Shown: positions 1 through 8,232 of the stretch, in pieces
Position numbering within the stretch: position 1 is the first letter of the stretch
How the letters are laid out: the number at the start of each line of letters is the position of its first letter
Assembly: GCA_963793845.1 (NCBI GenBank)
Contig: CAWCBG010000002.1
Coordinates: 806,001 to 870,000, forward strand
Source of the DNA: CAWCBG01 sp963793845
GTDB taxonomy: Bacteria; Acidobacteriota; Terriglobia; Terriglobales; Acidobacteriaceae
DNA: 64,000 nucleotides
Direction: 5' to 3'
Made by a program: the position numbers and the translations under genes
The notes under the pieces: generated by a model
Told to the model about the DNA's origin: nothing
Databases searched by the model: none
The model's input: the letters and a program-made list of their open reading frames with translations, nothing else

Positions 1-989
1 GCACCGGAAAGCTCACGCCGGTCGCGGCGCTCAAACCGGTCGCAATCGGTGGAACTACAGTCAGCCGCGCGACGCTGCACAACATGGACGAGATCGATCG
101 GCTCGGCGTTCGCATCGGCGATTGGGTGCAAGTCGAGCGCGGCGGCGACGTGATTCCGAAGGTCGTCAAGGTGCTCGACGACAAGCCGCGCGGCACGCGC
201 CATTTTCACATGCCGGAACGTTGTCCGGTTTGCGGCGGACACGTCGTTCGCGCCGAAGGCGAAGCCGATCATCGCTGCGTCAACGCCAATTGTCCGGCGA
301 AGCTGCGCGAGAGCATTCGTCACTTCGCGGCGCGTGGCGTGATGAACATCGAAGGAATGGGCGACGCGCTGGTCAATCAGCTCACCGATCAGAAGTTGGT
401 AAAGAACATCGCCGATATTTACGAGCTCACCGAAGACAAGCTGCTCGCGTTGGAGCGCATGGGCAAGAAGTCGGCGCAGAACATTCTCAGCGAGATCGAG
501 AACTCCAAGAAGCTGCCGCTGGAACGCGTGATTTACGGCCTCGGAATTCCGATGGTCGGCGAGCGCACCGCGCAATTTCTCGCCGAAGATTTTGGCTCGC
601 TCGACGCGCTGATGTCGGCGAGCGCGGAAGAGTTGCAGCAGGTCAACGAAATCGGTCCGCGCGTTTCCGAGAGCATCCGCGAATTTTTCGACGAGCCAAA
701 AAACGTTGCGCTGGTCGAACGGCTGCGCGCCGCCGGACTCACCATGACCGGCCACAAGAAGCAGCGCGCCACCACGCTCGCGGGCAAAACCTTCGTCCTC
801 ACCGGAACCCTGGAGCGCCACACCCGCGACGAAGCCAAGCAGCTCATCGAGAATGCCGGCGGCCGCGTCTCCGGCTCGGTGAGCAAGAAGACCGACTACG
901 TGGTGGCGGGCGCCGAAGCTGGCTCCAAACTCGACAAAGCCAAAGAGCTGGGCGTCGCCGTCATCGACGAGGCCGAATGGAACGATTAG
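1..989 (+). CDS. ligA: NAD-dependent DNA ligase LigA (5' truncated by window)
   Basis: LigA seals nicks in duplex DNA using NAD+ and is essential in replication and repair. Only the C-terminal part (about 328 codons, reading from base 3) is present; the adenylation domain lies upstream. What remains reads in the usual order: the end of the OB fold (TPVAALKPVAIGG, then RATLHNMDEI), a four-Cys zinc finger (CPVCGG, then C-N-A-N-C), the helix-hairpin-helix repeats (GLGIPMVGERTAQFLA and NEIGPRVSESI) and a C-terminal BRCT domain (GKTFVLTGTLERHTRDEA to KKTDYVVAGAEAGSKLDKA). The frame is open to the first base, so the ATG at 84 is internal and not the start. The domain order is diagnostic of bacterial LigA. 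Confidence 0.97.
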   Translation, partial: TGKLTPVAALKPVAIGGTTVSRATLHNMDEIDRLGVRIGDWVQVERGGDVIPKVVKVLDDKPRGTRHFHMPERCPVCGGHVVRAEGEADHRCVNANCPAKLRESIRHFAARGVMNIEGMGDALVNQLTDQKLVKNIADIYELTEDKLLALERMGKKSAQNILSEIENSKKLPLERVIYGLGIPMVGERTAQFLAEDFGSLDALMSASAEELQQVNEIGPRVSESIREFFDEPKNVALVERLRAAGLTMTGHKKQRATTLAGKTFVLTGTLERHTRDEAKQLIENAGGRVSGSVSKKTDYVVAGAEAGSKLDKAKELGVAVIDEAEWND

Positions 990-1913
990 CGGCCAGCAAT
1001 TAGCGACTAGCAACTAGCAAACCCATCCCAATCCGTCAACGTCTCCGACCAAACCTCGTTCCCTTACCCGCTATCATCCCGACCCTTCGGCCGTGTCATC
1101 CCGACCGAGGATGCGCCGACCGACGCGCATCCGAGCGGAGGAACCTGCAGTTCCTACATCAGGCACTCCCACTCTCGGTTGTCATCCCGACCCGAGGTCG
1201 TTCGCCGCAGGCGGAGGATCCGACAAGAGGGATCTGTGGTTTCCCTCCGACGCCTCGGCTCTAAGAACCCTCCTCTGATGACCAGCCAGGGACACCCTTC
1301 TGGCAACTGACCACCGACAACTGACAACTTTTCGGGTACCCCCCTCCCCCCTCCCCTGCCATTCTCCAAAAGCACGACCTTAGCGAAAAATGCTGCCAAA
1401 ATATTTAAAACAAATGAGTTACTTCCCAGCGCTCTTCTCGAATTCCCTGTATGGAATGTATGTAAAGTATGACTCATACAAGTATGACTCGAAGGGGAAA
1501 TCGCGGCCGGTCGGGGCCGCGTCCGGGCCGTTCTCCGTGGCCCAGGCGGGCGTGACTTGCGGCCGGCCGCCACGACCCAAGATGGTGTCCTGATGTGAGT
1601 TCTCGCATTCATACGGATCGCCGTTCGCCTGTCTCATCCGAGTCATCCACAAGGATCGTCCCCTTCTCGGTGTCATCCCGACCGAGGATTGTCCGCCCAC
1701 CTCCCCATTCGTCATTCCGACTGGAGCGCAGCGGAACGGAGGAACCTGCTGGTTTCCGGTTTGGGCCCAGCCACAACTCTCCCTCGGCGTCGCACCCGAT
1801 CAAAGCCTACTCGGATAAGCACCAGAGTCAATACTGCGAATCAGCTATTACGAAGGTAACGAGGGTTGTCCCTGGTTTTACGCAAGCGTTTGATTCTCTG
1901 AAAGCAAAACGCA
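990..1913. repeat. Gene-free spacer with interspersed repeat remnants
   Basis: No convincing gene is visible in this 924-bp stretch; open frames in it are short, low-complexity and rich in Arg/Pro/Ser. It holds three copies of a motif close to GTCATCCCGACCGAGGAT (1095-1112, 1181-1197, 1672-1689). Two of these are followed by a GGAGGAACCTGC tail (near 1138-1149 and 1739-1750). This looks like a degenerate interspersed repeat family. A pyrimidine-rich tract lies near 1339-1360, and an AAGTATGACTC direct repeat sits near 1465-1490. The repeats do not form a regular array and no CRISPR spacing is present. Confidence 0.6.
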
Positions 1914-2837
1914 TCATTTCCCGACGCGGCGCTTGATGATGATGCTCAGACATGACAATCCTGATCCAAACAACAACAACCCCGATGGCTCGGGGGTCTC
2001 CGACAGCTTAGAGTAGTCGATACCGCTGGCGCTGCTCAGGGTGCCGCCCGTAGTGAGAACTTGAATATTCGCGAATGCAGTATCACCGGCATTCGCATTA
2101 GCGACCCACACTCCTCCATTGCCATCGACGTTATTTTCCATTTGAAGCAGCAGTGTTAGAGGCATCCCGGCCACAGCCTGCATTACATAGGTTTCTTTCA
2201 GTAGGAGGTGGGGATCCGTAGAGAGGTTATTCAGTTGTAAATCGACGTGCTCCGAGTGTTGTCCATAGAGCTGGAACTCATAATAAGCTCCTCCTTCCGC
2301 GGTGCCATGGCCACTGACCCTATCGGCGCTTACGCTGCTGTACAGATAGTCAGTTATCAGAAGCTGCACTGGAGTTCCCATCGGAAGCCCACCAACGGTT
2401 AGGACATCGCGCCACGCTATGTTTCCATTAGCATATGCATAGGATTCGCCAAGAGGATTGTCGGTACCCGCAGCCGAAGCGGTCCAGTCATGTAGCATTC
2501 CATTATTGGCGACCAGCGCGTTCACTGCGGTAGAGGCAAAATCGGTGTAGGTGACTCCTCCGGCGGAGTAGGTGATCGAGTCTGAGCTCCCGATAAAGGG
2601 TGCACTATATGACCTCAGCGGTAATCACACCGAGGTGCTGAACTGGTCGGAGAAGACAATATGGTGGGTCGGGGGACCGAAGACGTAGGCGGCGCCTTCA
2701 GAGGCGTAGACGCCATAGCCAACGTCGGCCACCGCCGGCAAGGATGCAGGCAGAATTACAAGCGAAGCCACAAGCACGACGAGCTTCAGAGTGTCGCCGG
2801 TTAAGATAGTTCCTTGTTCCTGCATTTGATTCTCCAT
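1914..2837 (-). pseudogene. PEP-CTERM exported protein with in-frame TGA
   Basis: PEP-CTERM proteins are secreted by Sec and sorted by an exosortase, often in biofilm or exopolysaccharide producers. The C-terminus shows the signature: TPEPSGLLLFGSG, a hydrophobic stretch, then KRR. The N-terminus (from 2837, or from a second ATG at 2825 that has GGAG six bases upstream) has a signal-peptide core (LKLVVLVASLVILPASLPA). Between the halves the same frame is interrupted by one TGA at 2625-2627. After it the frame reads on through Ser/Gly/Thr-rich sequence (SYSAPFIGSSDSITYSAGG) to the body of the protein with no other stop. The gene therefore appears whole except for one nonsense codon, which could be a real mutation or a base error. 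A second, intact PEP-CTERM gene lies just upstream on the same strand. No exosortase gene is in the window. Confidence 0.75.
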
Positions 2838-2953
2838 TTTGTTTCTTTATGTTGTGTAGTGCTCTTAAATATTCAGCCCGGGTTGTGGTCACTCTACGAA
2901 TATGACACGGGTAGAAGCCGGACGGTCGCATATGTACAATTCCTTGTGCCGCG

Positions 2954-3781
2954 CTACCTCCTCAACCTCCTCTTCGTGATGCACCACAGACCAAGAATTC
3001 CCGATCCGAATAGTAATAAGCTTGATGGTTCGGGAGTCGCCGAATAAGAGGAACCGCTGGCCGTCGTATAGGAGGCCCCAGGCGTCTGCACTTTCAGAAA
3101 GGCGTTGGTGGTATGCGCGACGTCCACGAGTGCCGACGGCGAGTTGATATTCGTCGAAGTCTGCGCCACAGCGCCAAGGATCAATTGTTCTTGAAATCCC
3201 AGCTGAGCGCCTACCCATGTGTCGACAGCAAGCTGCTCCGACTCGTGTAGATTTGCAGGCCCGTTCTGATTTATCCGTATCTGATTGCCCCCCAGACTCA
3301 GTGTCAGATCCAAGAAACTTGACGCTGCTGTGGTGTTCTCCAATATGGCACTTACGTCAAGGGTAATCAGGACGGTTACCGGGGCTCCCAACGCGAGCGA
3401 ATTGGAGGTAATAGTGATAGTGTCCGCCCAGACTCCGTCGAAATCGGCTACACCAAACGCTCCTCCCAGTGAGGCAGATGCGTCCGCCTCTACATAGCCT
3501 CGAATCTGCCCATACCTGAGGTCGCCATATACGGTGGCGAATGCAGCTTGGCCGCCTAAATTGGAGCTGGATTCGGACGAATTCAGAGGGGTGATGTATA
3601 TCGGGTTGGCGACATTGATCGCGCTGGCCTGATGAGCATCGCACGTTCCGTTGAAATTGACGCACGCCTTAGAATCAACCCCATAGGTGATCCCGAACGC
3701 GCTCGCTGTCGCCGGCAACGGGGCAGCCATGGCCAGTATTGGCAGAGTAGTGAGCAGCACTAACAGCTTCTTAAATAGCAT
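2954..3781 (-). CDS. PEP-CTERM sorting-domain exported protein
   Basis: Predicted secreted protein of 275 residues. The start at 3781 is chosen because AGGAAAAG lies about nine bases upstream and the product then opens with a classic signal peptide (MLFKKLLVLLTTLPILAMA, then an A-x-A region). The frame is also open further upstream but encodes Arg-rich sequence there. The body is Gly/Ser/Thr/Asn-rich and beta-strand-like without a named domain. The C-terminus is a clear PEP-CTERM signal: TPEPSSLLLFGSG, hydrophobic segment, then KRRLRR. It shares the TPEPS-LLLFGSG signature with the neighbouring interrupted gene, so the two are probably a tandem paralogous pair. The function of the mature protein is unknown; surface or matrix retention is inferred from the sorting signal. 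Confidence 0.85.
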   Translation of the reverse strand: MLFKKLLVLLTTLPILAMAAPLPATASAFGITYGVDSKACVNFNGTCDAHQASAINVANPIYITPLNSSESSSNLGGQAAFATVYGDLRYGQIRGYVEADASASLGGAFGVADFDGVWADTITITSNSLALGAPVTVLITLDVSAILENTTAASSFLDLTLSLGGNQIRINQNGPANLHESEQLAVDTWVGAQLGFQEQLILGAVAQTSTNINSPSALVDVAHTTNAFLKVQTPGASYTTASGSSYSATPEPSSLLLFGSGILGLWCITKRRLRR

Positions 3782-4104
3782 TTTGCAACTTTTCCTGGCT
3801 GATCCCTTGATCAAACGGTTTCGTGAATCCAGAGGTGGACATCGCGCTCGCCGTCGGCGACTACGCCACACAGTGGTGAGTTGGAGACTAACGGCGAGAA
3901 TGGGTTGAGTCATCCTCCAATTGGAGTAATTCCCCGATTATGTTTCGTTCGGGGACGGTATTTCGTTGAGGTTAGGTTTGAAGCAGTATATGCTCTGGCC
4001 ACTGCAACGCGGAGAAGGCCTTAAGTCTCCTGCAGTCCTGGGGCCGCGGGGACGTCAGCACATGCTCCTCTGAGGATCAATCGACACGCATCAATCGGAG
4101 ACCC

Positions 4105-4137
4105 TGTGGGAGTCCCACAATCTCCCGAACTTGGGAG
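4105..4137 (+). promoter_or_regulatory. Leader palindrome and SD-occluding hairpin before LuxR gene
   Basis: Within the 363-bp gap 3782-4144, a perfect dyad TGTGGGA-G-TCCCACA lies at 4105-4119. A second hairpin CTCCC-GAACTT-GGGAG follows at 4122-4137, and its right arm is part of the Shine-Dalgarno sequence (GGGAGG) of the GTG start at 4145. The first could be an operator or RNA stem; the second could mask the ribosome binding site. The rest of the gap shows nothing else recognisable and should hold divergent promoters. Confidence 0.45.
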
Positions 4138-4144
4138 GTAGACC

Positions 4145-5269
4145 GTGCACCGCGGCGACAAGATTCTCCGGTTGATTGCGCTGATTTACGACGCTGCGGA
4201 AAACCAGGAGTTGTGGCCGGTTTTCTTGCACGAATTGTCGACTGCACTTCATGGCAATCTAAGCGCGATCGTTACGCACGACAAAGCGTCACCAGGGGGC
4301 AGAGTTCTAGCCATTCACGGTGGCGATCCAGAAGCTCAAGTGCAGTACGAGGCAAAGCATAGCGGAACCAATATCTATGCAAAGAGGGCCGCCGAGCGAG
4401 TCCTACCTGGCGTGGTTGCACATGGCGGGATGCTTTGCAGCGATGACGAGATACTTCGGAGTGACTACTACAATGAGTTCCTTCGTCCCAACGACTGGTT
4501 CTACATTGCTGGCGGGACCATTGCTATGGATGAAAATGTAGTGTCGCTGATATCGGTCCACCGACCTCGTAGGCGCGGCCAGTTTACCGAACAGGACTTG
4601 ACCCCTCTGAAGCGGGTCATGCCTCACTTGCAGCGTGCTCTTCGTCTGCACGACAATCTGCAACGAGCAAAAACCGCCGTAGCGACACTTAGCTGTTTTT
4701 CTACTGGCGTGATCAACCTTGCCGCGTCAGGAAAGGTTCTTTCTTTCAACGAGTCCGCGCGCGCGATGCTTGAACAACGCGATGGTTTACAGGTGGATGG
4801 CCATGGAAATCTGAATACAAGTTCGGTACGAAGCCCCTTTTTTCGCGCGCTCGTCGCAGAGGCTGCCGCGACAGGAGAAGGACGCGGGAGGCACCCGGGA
4901 AGCGTCGTATCAATCCATCGTCCTTCGGGTAAGCGCCCGTATACAGTAGTGGTCAGCCCCACGCACTGCGATTTCCTTGCGTTTGGATCTGTGAAGGCCG
5001 CCGCAATTGCATTCGTGACCGATCCGGAGAGCATAGCGACTACCGATAATGATTTTCTAGGGCAGTTCTATGGCCTGACCAAGGCAGAATCAAGGCTCGT
5101 GAATCTGATGGAAGCCGGGCGGTCCCTAAAGGAAGCGGCTGAGTTGAATCACGTCAGTTACGAAACAGTTCGATCCCAACTAAGAACGATCTTTAGTAAA
5201 ACTGGAGTGCGCAGACAGGCGGAATTAATCCGCCTGCTTTCGCGTGCAAAGGCCACTCCCAACCACTGA
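4145..5269 (+). CDS. LuxR-type helix-turn-helix transcriptional regulator
   Basis: A 374-residue transcription factor. The last 65 residues form a LuxR/GerE-type DNA-binding domain: YGLTKAESRLVNLMEAGRS, then KEAAELNHVSYETVRSQL and IFSKTGVRRQAELIRLL. The preceding 300 residues are an undefined sensor region with PAS-like character (FSTGVINLAASGKVLSFNESARAML). The start is GTG, supported by GGGAGG six bases upstream. The gene is divergent from the PEP-CTERM pair, so control of those genes is plausible but only inferred from position. The leader carries two dyads that may give autoregulation. Confidence 0.85.
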   Translation: MHRGDKILRLIALIYDAAENQELWPVFLHELSTALHGNLSAIVTHDKASPGGRVLAIHGGDPEAQVQYEAKHSGTNIYAKRAAERVLPGVVAHGGMLCSDDEILRSDYYNEFLRPNDWFYIAGGTIAMDENVVSLISVHRPRRRGQFTEQDLTPLKRVMPHLQRALRLHDNLQRAKTAVATLSCFSTGVINLAASGKVLSFNESARAMLEQRDGLQVDGHGNLNTSSVRSPFFRALVAEAAATGEGRGRHPGSVVSIHRPSGKRPYTVVVSPTHCDFLAFGSVKAAAIAFVTDPESIATTDNDFLGQFYGLTKAESRLVNLMEAGRSLKEAAELNHVSYETVRSQLRTIFSKTGVRRQAELIRLLSRAKATPNH

Positions 5270-6533
5270 CAAATTCGGCTGGATGGGATCGTTGTGCGAG
5301 CTGCTCGATTCTGTCCCTACTCCCGACATTGTCGATTCCTCGGCGCCGCTCGGCCTTACGCCCTCGCGGTGCGGTGTCGCCGACTGAAGTCGGCTCGGGG
5401 TTTTGAGGACGAACCTACCCAGGGTTCCGCCAGTCCCCACTCAACCAAAAGAAGGTTGAATGGGGCACCGGCTGCACCCTGGGCTAGAATGTGCCGTCCC
5501 TGCGGGACTCGTGCGCCGCTACGCGGCTCGGAAAATCTTTGTTCGCTCTCTTCACCCGGGGCTCACGCCCCGAGATCAAACCATCCCGCCGCGGCGCGGC
5601 TGGATTGGTGTGGTCCGCAGAGTTTGACCCGACATCGCCCAATGCAACGACCGTGCCGTCCCTGCAGGACTCGTGCCGCCGCTACGCGGCCCGGAAAATC
5701 TTTGTTCGCCCTTCACCTGGGGCTCACGCCCCGGGCTCAAACCATCCCGCCGAGGCGCGGCTAGATCGGCCGTGGTCCGCAGAGTTTGACCCGACATCGC
5801 CTAAATGCAACGACCGGGCCGTCCCTGCCGGGACCCTCTCCTAATTCCACTCGACCCAGCGCTGAAGCGTTGGTCTAAGCTATTCCGTCCCTGCGGGACT
5901 TTCTCGTTGCCACTGCCTTCCGCCGTCGCGCTGGAACATTAGTTCTCGGTCATGCATCCATGAAAGTCAAAATCCCCACTCAACCAAAAGAAGGTTGAAT
6001 GGGCCACCCGCTGCACCTTGGGCCGAGATGTGCCGTTCCTGCCGGGACTCGTGCCGCCGCTACGCGGCTCGGAAAATCTGGTTCGCTCTTCACCCGGGGC
6101 TCACGCCCCGGGCTCAAACCATCCCGCCGCGGCGCGGCTAGATTGGCCGTGGTCCGCAGAGTTTGATCCGACATCGCCTAAATGCAACGACCGGGCCGTC
6201 CCTGCCGGGACTCTCTCCTAATTCCACTCTACCCAGCGCTGAAGCGTTGGGTAAGCTATTCCGTCCCTGCGGGACTGTTTTGCTGCCACTGCGTTCCGCT
6301 GTCGCGCTGGAACATTAGTTCTCGGTCATGCATCCATGAAAGTCAAAATCCCCACTCAACCAAAAGAAGGTTGAATGGGGCACCCGCTGCACCTTGGGCC
6401 GAGATGTGCCGTCCCCGGCGGACTTTTTTGCTGCCGCTGCGTTCCACGGTCGCGCTGGAACATTAGTTCTCGGTCATGCATCCATGAAAGTCAAAATCCC
6501 CACTCAACCAAAAGAAGGTTGAATGGGGCACCC
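5270..6533. repeat. Composite cluster of long direct repeats and palindromes
   Basis: A gene-free block made of two repeat units. Unit A (about 157 bp, opening with CCGTCCCTGC and ending near ATGCAACGA) occurs at about 5494-5650, 5656-5812 and 6033-6190. Unit B (about 195 bp) occurs at about 5841-6036 and 6218-6412, with a third partial copy at 6415-6533. Each B unit carries a near-identical 31-bp palindrome, CCCCACTCAACC-AAAAGAA-GGTTGAATGGGG, at 5974-6003, 6350-6380 and 6498-6528; a further copy precedes the first A unit at 5435-5465. A REP-like GCCGACTGAAGTCGGC lies at 5379-5394. No transposase is inside. Open frames here are repeat translations and not genes. The last copy runs into the 3' end of the DinB-like gene. 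Confidence 0.85.
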
Positions 6534-7115
6534 ACCCTCTCCCCGGAGCGAGTGATAAGAATCGCAGCCGAGGCCGGCGGGCGAGCCGCTGTCTTTCCAC
6601 AGCTTTTCCCAATTCCAGAGATCGGACGTCACCTGCGGCCGCAACGGGAATCCGAGTTGATGCGCCAGCATGCACACCTGTCCGCGATGATGGGCTTCGT
6701 GCGACAGCATGTAGCAAAGCATCTCCGGGCCAGCGGGCCAGGGCCGGGCCCAGCCGTCCCGGCGAAACTGCTGGATGCGGCCTGCACCTCCGCCGAGCGC
6801 CTCCGCCAGCATGTCGGCGCAGCCAGCGGCACTCTCGGCCAGTCTCGCGCGGGCCTGCTGCGGCGTGCAGCGGGTGCGGTTGAGCTGGGCGGGTACCTTC
6901 AGGTGCGGAGCGGTAAGCCTGATCCACTTGCAGCGGACGTTATGCACGTGAGTGAAGATCGCGGCGATCGTGCGGACCTTGCCGGGAGCTTGGGCGGTCC
7001 ACACGGCAGGGTCAAGGTGCTCGATCAGAAGCTGGTTCATGCGCTCGTTGACAGCAAAGATCTGAACGGCCGCTGGGCCGAACTGCGTAGGAACCTTGGG
7101 TGGACGCGTGGCCAT
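6504..7115 (-). CDS. DinB-family protein
   Basis: DinB/YfiT-type four-helix-bundle protein of 203 residues. The family binds a metal through three His and includes thiol-dependent transferases and stress proteins. Diagnostic features are FAVNERMNQLLIEHL near the N-terminus, FTHVHNVRCKWI (first His cluster) and MLSHEAHHRGQVCMLAHQLG (HxxHHRGQ metal motif). The C-terminal residues (GGCPIQPSFG) and the stop codon are encoded inside the flanking 31-bp palindromic repeat, so a repeat insertion seems to have replaced the original 3' end. Substrate unknown. Confidence 0.85.
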   Translation of the reverse strand: MATRPPKVPTQFGPAAVQIFAVNERMNQLLIEHLDPAVWTAQAPGKVRTIAAIFTHVHNVRCKWIRLTAPHLKVPAQLNRTRCTPQQARARLAESAAGCADMLAEALGGGAGRIQQFRRDGWARPWPAGPEMLCYMLSHEAHHRGQVCMLAHQLGFPLRPQVTSDLWNWEKLWKDSGSPAGLGCDSYHSLRGEGGCPIQPSFG

Positions 7116-7270
7116 GGCTCGCTGCTCCTCGACCTATGATACTTCCGGGGCGAGGGCTGGCATCTTCCTGGAGGCTAGCTTGAGATCATTGCGCCTTGGC
7201 GGGGCGAATGACGGGGCTCGAAGAGGGCAGAAAAAAGCAGGCTGGCGATGAGTCTGCCTATGCTGAGTAA

Positions 7271-7735
7271 CTACTTCTTGCGCTGCTTGTTGCGAAGCGC
7301 GTCCATCATGGCGGCGATGCGCTTCTCCCGGGTCTCGGCTTTTTTGGCGCCTTCGATCTCGCGCACGTATTCCTTCTGGTGGGTGAAGGAGAGCTTGGAC
7401 CAGGACTCTCGGGCCGCGGCGTCGCCGGAGATCATCTTCCTGAGGTATGGCGGCAGCTCGACAGTACGTGGGCCTTCGTCGAGTTCCATCACTACGGCGA
7501 CGATATCGCCGGCCTTGCACTTGGCGCCGGCGCGCAGTTGCGCGTTGACCACCATCATGTGGCCATCCCCCATGTCCATGAGCGAGCTACGGAAGGGAAA
7601 GCCGTTGATGGTGCCCTTGACCGGCACTCGCCCTTTGCGCTGGAAGACCGCGACCACATCGAACGCAGGCTTTATTGCTGCGACCTCGGAGCCTGCCTGC
7701 CCGATTAGTTTGACGGTGAATTTGTGCTGTGTCAT
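7271..7735 (-). CDS. DUF1905 / YdeI-OmpD-associated family protein
   Basis: A 154-residue soluble protein. The N-terminal 95 residues match the DUF1905 beta-barrel pattern (F-x-RKGRVPVKGTINGFPFRSSL, then MMVVNAQLRAGAKCKAGD). The C-terminal part is a helical YdeI-like segment (ARESWSKLSFTHQKEYVREI, then AETREKRIAAMMDAL). Related proteins have been called bacteriocin-protection proteins, but the biochemical role is not established. It is in the same orientation as the DinB-like gene downstream and the secreted small protein upstream, with short gaps, so loose co-transcription is possible. Confidence 0.75.
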   Translation of the reverse strand: MTQHKFTVKLIGQAGSEVAAIKPAFDVVAVFQRKGRVPVKGTINGFPFRSSLMDMGDGHMMVVNAQLRAGAKCKAGDIVAVVMELDEGPRTVELPPYLRKMISGDAAARESWSKLSFTHQKEYVREIEGAKKAETREKRIAAMMDALRNKQRKK

Positions 7736-7775
7736 AGGCCGGGAAATTTCTAGCGTGACATCTTATCTCGTCCAG

Positions 7776-8174
7776 CTATTTCGGACTGGAGCGGTAGGCG
7801 TGAAATTCTCCCTGCTTGCCGCGCACGTCGTAGGTGCCTTGCATGGTGTCACCCTCCACCTGGCCGCGGAAGGTGAGCACGGTTCGGGTCTTGGTGCGAA
7901 AGACGATGTGGTGTCCGTTCACCGTTCCTTGCAGGCCGCCGGATTGATTCGGCCCCTTGAAGTGTCCGGTAATTTCGTTGCCATTCTGCTTCAGGTCAAC
8001 GGTCTTCGTATTGAGCGTACCGTCCCAGTTGCGCGCCGAGATCGTCCAGGTCCCCACGACATTCACCGGCTCTGCAGTCGGCAAGGGTTCCTGGGCCATC
8101 AGGACATAGCCACCGGCAATGAGGATGGTGACGGCAAACAACATGGCCAGCAGCTTCAAGTTCTTCGTCATCAT
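7776..8174 (-). CDS. Small secreted protein of unknown function
   Basis: A 132-residue protein with an N-terminal signal peptide or membrane anchor (LKLLAMLFAVTILIAGGYVLMA). The rest is predicted beta-rich (VGTWTISARNWDGTLNTKTV, GNEITGHFKGPNQSGGLQG, MQGTYDVRGKQGEFHAYR), resembling lipocalin-like repeats that bind or pass small molecules. No catalytic motif is seen. It starts 58 bases after the serine hydrolase gene on the same strand, so the two probably share a transcript. Confidence 0.7.
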   Translation of the reverse strand: MMTKNLKLLAMLFAVTILIAGGYVLMAQEPLPTAEPVNVVGTWTISARNWDGTLNTKTVDLKQNGNEITGHFKGPNQSGGLQGTVNGHHIVFRTKTRTVLTFRGQVEGDTMQGTYDVRGKQGEFHAYRSSPK

Positions 8175-8232
8175 GAGCTCTCCTTGGGAGGTGACTTCCG
8201 CGAGCCTCGCTCGATAATTCCGGCGGAATACT

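Noticed and set aside
1154..1612. Minus-strand 152-codon open frame in the ligA-downstream spacer
   Set aside because: Arg/Pro-rich translation of repeat and low-complexity DNA, no ribosome site, overlaps several other open frames.
5294..6466. Several overlapping open frames in the repeat cluster
   Set aside because: They translate the same repeat units in different frames (repeated motifs such as HSTKRRLNGAP) and have no ribosome sites.
5435..6528. Possible CRISPR array
   Set aside because: The 31-bp palindromes are spaced irregularly (about 540, 375 and 150 bases) by repeated sequence and not by unique spacers; no cas genes.
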